Source: Watersipora subatra
Lineage: Eukaryota; Bryozoa; Gymnolaemata; Cheilostomatida; Watersiporidae
NCBI RefSeq assembly: GCF_963576615.1
Contig: NC_088715.1
Coordinates: 61,949,981 to 62,013,980, forward strand
Length of the DNA: 64,000 bases
Reading direction: 5' to 3'
Position numbers and translations under genes: made by a program
The notes under the pieces: generated by a model
Databases searched by the model: none
Seen by the model: the letters and a program-made list of their open reading frames with translations, nothing else
Told to the model about the DNA's origin: nothing
Part shown: positions 59,030 to 64,000 of the stretch, piece by piece
Layout: each line of letters opens with the position of its first letter
How positions within the stretch are numbered: the stretch's first letter is position 1

Positions 59030-60430
59030 TCCTTGCGTTTAAAGGTTGACTTGCAACCAAGTTCACATTACAGTTATTACATACCAAATAACTGTAATGT
59101 GAATTTTGTTACAAGTCAACCTTTAAGCTTTCACGCATATAAACCGGCCCAAAAAAATGTTGCCCTGATATCAGAGAATTTATAAGAACTCGCTTATAAG
59201 CCGACCCTATAAATTGTAGCACGCCATGCGTACCTATTAAAGCTAAGGGTTGCGGAAATGGAACATCTTTTGTAGGCTTAGTACCAAAAGTTTATGATTG
59301 GTGAGCCTATATATAAATCACAAAGTCCACTGTTCAGTGTGTCCAGCAATAGCTGAACACACCGAATATTTAGGAATGAAATATTCGCTTCCACTGTATT
59401 TGATCTCGGAGTCTCTCGCTCACCAGACAATAATCTTACTAATTAAGCTACGCAAAATAGAACAAATTCATTAGGCGATATGAGTCGTTATGTCGCTTAA
59501 AATACACATAGCACTCTGCGTTACGCAACATCACTAAAGTTTGCTCTCACGGCTCTTATTAGTAAGTTTAGTAATACGGATACTAGCTTACTCAAATTAG
59601 TCATTGGTAATGTGCCAGGCTAATGGCGAGCAACAATATTACTTGTCAGTGTTTATAAGCTGTTTTTAATACCTGTGCAACAACGACAGTTCGGCTAGTA
59701 GTTGTATAATTATCCTACAGCGTCTCTACCTAATCGAAAAAATACAATCATCTGTTTGTGTTGAGCCGATAGAAAGCATGTTTGCATCTCCCACTGATCC
59801 TAGTTTTACTTTGCAAAAACACTTTCTATGAGTATTTTTTCTTTGTGACGATCAGATACATAAGTTTTACAAATTGTAGATCATGACGTCTGATTATTAT
59901 CTATTGAGTAATAGTACTAGTGACAGTGAGTACTTATATTTAGTAGTAATAATGATGCCATAAGCTATAGTAATAGTGGTGACTCGTCTGACTGGGAACA
60001 TGCTTAACTTGTCAATCATGTTAGTACCAAGAAGACAAAGTGTCCAAACTTATTTGACAACACACTTCTAGCCTTTTTATGGCATCAGAGGATGTAAAAT
60101 TTTAAGCTAATTAATTTGGTCAAAAGTTTATGGCAACTTATATGCGCCAATTTGAAATATTTGGTTTTACCGAATATTTAAATGTCTCCATAAAAAATTA
60201 TTTTTAGCGAAAGAGTTAATGAAAGTGGTAAACATTATTATCCTTTACCTTTATTAATAACGGTAAGAAACGGTTCAGAATCCTTGAAATTTGAGTTGTA
60301 GTCGTTGAAATTAAGTTAGCACGATACCATTCTGTTAGCTTACAGTCAAAGTTACGCGCGTATAAGCCGGACCCTTTAGTTTGGTGACTTTTCGTGTTCT
60401 ACAATCGGCTTAGATGCAGGGATATACGGT
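59030..60430. mobile_element. Non-autonomous DNA element, block B copy with nested hairpin
   Basis: Counterpart of 16500-17818. Interrupted near its left end by the TTAA hairpin at 59043-59122. Confidence 0.5.
59043..59122. mobile_element. 80-bp hairpin MITE at a TTAA site
   Basis: Begins AGGTTGACTTGCAAC and ends GTTACAAGTCAACCT; arms of about 36 bp and a loop of a few bases, flanked by TTAA (59039-59042 and 59123-59126). The block A site at 16514-16517 has a single TTAA, an exact empty site. The arms match the tips of the 911-bp MITE family. Confidence 0.88.
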
Positions 60431-61432
60431 ATATTCGTATAAGCTGTCAAATCATTTTTGATGTGTTCACCATCACTAGCCATTCATGTATAGCCTTTCT
60501 ATTGCAGCCAACTGGACGGATCCTGTCATGTATACATTCTCAGTTGCATAATATATGATGCATAATATTGCAGTTGGCTGCGATATTTGACAGCTTATAT
60601 GAATACAGTACATTCATCTAGCTGTCGAAGCCTATACGAAGCTGTCATATAAGCTAGCCATTAATGTATAGCCAATCTATTGCAGCCAACTGTACACTCC
60701 TGGCATGTATACACGATTGGATCCATGATGCAGCAACTGATGATGGCCTTAAACAACCTGGTTCAATTAATCAGTCTATCTGCATTTGGAGGTTGTCTAT
60801 TGTCATTCCAGATAGATATTCAGTGAATTTCTACATGGAATTTCCAGATCAGAGAAAGTTTGCCACCTTTAAAATTGACAACTTTACCAATATTCACATA
60901 AGTATCTTCCTATACGCTATACTTCCATATACTATATAATATAATTCACTAATATCCAGATAATTAACTAAGAGGATGGATCATGGATAATTATAAAAGG
61001 AACTAAACGAAGCTGATGTCTAAGGAGATTTAATAAGAATCTAGGAGACTTTCCACTATAAATTCAATATGGGTTTTACTAAAAATCAGAGCTTGTGGAA
61101 TAATCGTTAACTTGACAAATGTTTATTGCGGTAATATCTGATTTAAGACTTTTTGTGATTTCTATTGCATAAAATTATAACATTTTCAGGTAAAAGCTGA
61201 TTATACACAGACACCTATAACTTTGATCTGAGTTTGAATTGAGGCAGCTCAGCTAACTATACACTAATTGTCTACCGACACATTAATGACTACTCAAGTA
61301 TATAAAACTTGCTCCTTTGGATGAACTGAAAAATAACCTGACTTGAAATATTTACTAGCTAGTAACGCTCGGCAGTGTTTGTAGCAGTACAACTTCTAGT
61401 AAGTGAAGACAACTACTCATCACGATACTGAC

Positions 61433-61645
61433 CTTTCCTGGTAAAACTTGTCATAGTATGGCACAAGGCTTGAGTACAGCTCTTTGAATCGAGGATGAGT
61501 AAATTCTGGGTGAGGGTTATTTGGGTCAGCATTTCCTGTGCCATTACCATTCGTGAGTGACTTGTGCAGTTCAAGCATGGCAGTAAGTAAGTGAATCACC
61601 GCCTCACGGGACTTCTTGCAGCTGAACAGGAAGCTTGCAAAGTTC
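61433..61645 (-). CDS. B- exon 13, intact
   Basis: Minus strand, 213 nt, acceptor ATATTTACAG, donor GTCAGT. Encodes NFASFLFSCKKSREAVIHLL and onward to YYDKFYQER. In frame with B- exon 14. Its exons 12 and upstream are not visible before 64000. Confidence 0.7.
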
Positions 61646-61706
61646 CTGTAAATATCAGAGTTAGAAAAACAGATAAAAGGTATCAGCAACTAAAATATTG
61701 ATAAAT

Positions 61707-62035
61707 GAATTGTAATACAGTAGACGCTCCTGCAATACAAATCACCTGTCTTAGGAACGTTTGCGTCATAGGAATTGTAATACAGTAGACGCTCCTGCAA
61801 TACAAATCACCTGTCTTAAGAACGTTTGCGTCATAGGAATTGTAATACAGTAGACGCTCCTGCAATACAAATCACCTGTCTTAGGAACGTTTGCGTCATA
61901 GGAATTGTAATACAGTAGACGCTCCTGCAATACAAATCCCCTGTCTTGGGAACGTTTGCGTCATAGGAATTGTAATACAGTAGACGCTCCTGCAATACAA
62001 ATCGGCTGTCTTGGGAACGTTTGGGTCATAGGAAT
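61707..62035. repeat. 65-bp tandem repeat made from a MITE end, five copies
   Basis: Units begin GAATTGTAATACAGTAGACG at 61707, 61772, 61837, 61902 and 61967, exactly 65 bp apart. Each contains the TA plus CAGTAGACGCTCCTGCAATA left terminus of the MITE that is single-copy in block A at 19101. Confidence 0.95.
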
Positions 62036-63663
62036 TTTCGGTATAAGAATGGTAAACTACATTCAAATTGCTTAATCCTCCCAAGATCGTCTCAAACTCT
62101 CCCATTTGTCACTTTAAAACCAAAAACTAAACTTAACTTTTTAATTTAAATGCACAACAACCGCGTTATTATTAATTTGTATCGACAACTTTTATATTTT
62201 TAATCAGTTTCACTCTGTTAGGGTTCATGGAAAGCCATGTCTGCCTTTCTGAAGCCATGATTAGAGGTTAGGATAAAACATAGTTTTCAATGAGACTCCA
62301 ACTCGTGACAATCAGTTTGGTAGACTGATACTCTGAGACTACTTTTGGTATTTCTGTATAATTGTACAGCTACTTATTATCTGGACTTTGTCTGCACTCC
62401 TGATGATTTCTCATGACACACTAGTATATAATACTAGAAATTCCACTGTCATACAGCCCACGACCAAAGTGATATTGGAAAAAAGAAAGGGTACTGATGG
62501 TTGAGAAATGCAATATTAGCAGTCAAATAGGATAACTGCAATGGTAGCTGTAATGTACTGGGCGTGGGTGTTATTATATACATGTACAACAAATAGCAAT
62601 AATGAAAGGAAAAATTTATATGTTTATATCTCTCCTCCTGCAAAAAGAGAAATGCAATATTGGCCAATATTAGAAGTAAAATGCACTGATATTATTAAAA
62701 TAACCAATATTATTTATATAGTAATAATATAAAATCAATGCACAATTTTTTTTACATTTCAAAACGACATAGCTAACAATATCACGAAGTTGTGATATTT
62801 ATATAGATTTTTAGAAAATCTGTACTACGTAGTCATTGTTCTGTAGTCATCCAAACTTATAATTAATTATTGTAATAATCTCATAAGAAACGTTACAAAA
62901 ATATCATCGTCATTTGCTTTACTGACACTGCGTTGGACATCAGTTAGAATGCGAAAGTATTCAAATGTGTCGGCAAATGAAAATGAAAAAATTGAAATCA
63001 GCAAAAATGAAACGATTTCTGTACTCCTATGTTAATTGCCGAAACCTTCGGCAATTCGACAATGCTATAGACTGGTGAAAAGTGCACGTTATTTTTTCGT
63101 GAAATGCGCAAGACTTTATCGTTCTATTATCTGTTGCTCGGCGTTTCAATTTCCGGTCTTAACTTTTATTAAACCAAGCTTTTCAAGCGTTTTGTGGCGA
63201 TTTTCGTCCAAATTAATCTGTCTATTTGTGTATAATCCGATCAGATGGGTTAGTTTTAGGAATTTGTGGTAACCCTTCAAAGGCTTGGTAACACATTTAA
63301 ATAGGTTTAAATGTGTTTTGTATCGTTATTTTACTTTAACGACTTTACAAAACGATGCTTAAATTTGTTGATGAAATTTCTTGACGAGGGTTTGTCTCAT
63401 TGTTGATGAATAATTTTCGTAAGATGTGTGCACATGCATTTATCATAAAAACTCCCATACTTCGCTCCGCTCGTTTGGTCGTGGGATAAATTCCAAATAA
63501 AAGAAATTATTCAAATCGAATTTGAAAACTTGTGCTGACTTGAGGCATTATGTCATATGGAATTTTTTACTTTAAATGAAGCAAAAACTTCACATAAATT
63601 CTTTATATTAAGTGTAATTTACGCTACAGTACTTGGAGGTGTACATTACAGGAGTGTCTACTG
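61718..63663. mobile_element. TA-flanked MITE, block B, enlarged and interrupted
   Basis: Counterpart of 19101-19736. The right end TTACAGGAGTGTCTACTG is followed by TA at 63664. Enlarged by the 65-bp repeats and by the element at 62445-63487. Confidence 0.6.
62445..63487. mobile_element. 1043-bp element of unknown family inserted in the MITE
   Basis: Starts ACTGTCATACAGCCCACGAC and ends GGTCGTGGGAT, flanked by AAATTCC at 62438-62444 and 63488-63494. Block A has the single AAATTCC at 19560-19566. CCACGACCAAA occurs inverted near both ends. The interior has no protein domain that I recognise. Confidence 0.65.
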
Positions 63664-63794
63664 TATATACCAAGAGTAGTTTTTATTGTGAGAACAGTTA
63701 GTGGGAGACATGGTAAATGGCCTAAATAGGACAGACAGACACAAATAAATTATTTCTAGGTCTATTGAAACAGCTTCATTTGTTCAAACAGCTT

Positions 63795-64000
63795 CATATA
63801 ACATCAATTACATAATAATATAATATTCTTATATAGTATAATATAACATCAATTATATAATATTCTTATATAGTATAATATAACATCAATTATATAATAA
63901 TATAATATTCTTATATAGTATAATATAACATCAATTATATAATAATATAATATTCTTATACAGTATAATATAACATCAACTATATAATATTCTTATATAC
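63795..64000. repeat. AT-rich tandem repeat running off the window
   Basis: Repeats of ATATAACATCAATTATATAA and AATATTCTTATATAGTAT-like words. More copies than the block A counterpart at 19870-19948. Confidence 0.8.

Larger units (their letters stand above)
42850..62665. repeat. Segmental duplication block B (partner of block A)
   Basis: Direct copy of 1-20210. Order, orientation and intron content are shared, including old transposons. Differences: longer 45-bp and 33-bp arrays, no insertions at the positions of the 7621-8851 and 11615-12406 elements, extra hairpin and 1043-bp insertions at 59043 and 62445, and a five-fold MITE-end expansion at 61707. Confidence 0.9.

Overview
The window is AT-rich animal (invertebrate metazoan) genomic DNA: split genes with GT-AG introns, several minisatellites, tRNA-derived SINE-like repeats and many terminal-inverted-repeat DNA transposons (pogo/Tigger, mariner, hAT, TTAA-type). 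There are no bacterial operons or ribosome binding sites. I cannot name the species; a lophotrochozoan or another marine invertebrate would fit, but that is a guess.

The main content is a cluster of one NLR-like gene family: an NB-ARC/STAND P-loop ATPase followed by winged-helix-like and TPR-like helical exons. One copy can be assembled by eye across the whole middle of the window (about 27.2 to 53.1 kb, + strand, about 15 exons, about 913 residues). Every splice phase agrees except one ambiguous donor (exon 1) and one odd segment (exon 11). Its 5' half (P-loop, Walker B, GxP-like motif, first TPR exons) lies in 22 kb of sequence present once. Its 3' half lies in a block (about 42.85 to 62.67 kb) that is a direct duplicate of bases 1 to about 20.21 kb.

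Layout: (1) 1-9.4 kb, 3' exons of an upstream copy, here called A+, + strand, whose 5' half is outside the window. (2) 9.4-14.4 kb, spacer with transposons and a Gypsy integrase relic. (3) 14.4-21.1 kb, an inverted and decayed copy (A-), convergent with A+. (4) 20.2-20.66 kb, a long AT-flanked palindrome at a junction. (5) 21.1-27.2 kb, SINE, mariner relic, MITEs and the 5' flank. (6) 27.2-41.3 kb, exons 1-9 of the central gene; its introns hold a Tigger transposase relic pierced by a hAT element and a 46-bp minisatellite grown from a splice donor. (7) 42.1-42.4 kb, two exon-like pieces of an unrecognised minus-strand gene. (8) 42.85-45.8 kb, a 45-bp minisatellite in intron 9. (9) 46.0-53.1 kb, exons 10-15 (B+). 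(10) 55-64 kb, the second inverted copy (B-), with intact exons as far as visible.

The locus therefore looks like a tandem array of about 44-kb units. Each unit carries an NLR-like gene and a tail-to-tail inverted copy of its 3' half. Comparing blocks A and B exposes transposon insertions with their empty sites, minisatellite expansion, and pseudogene decay of one copy.
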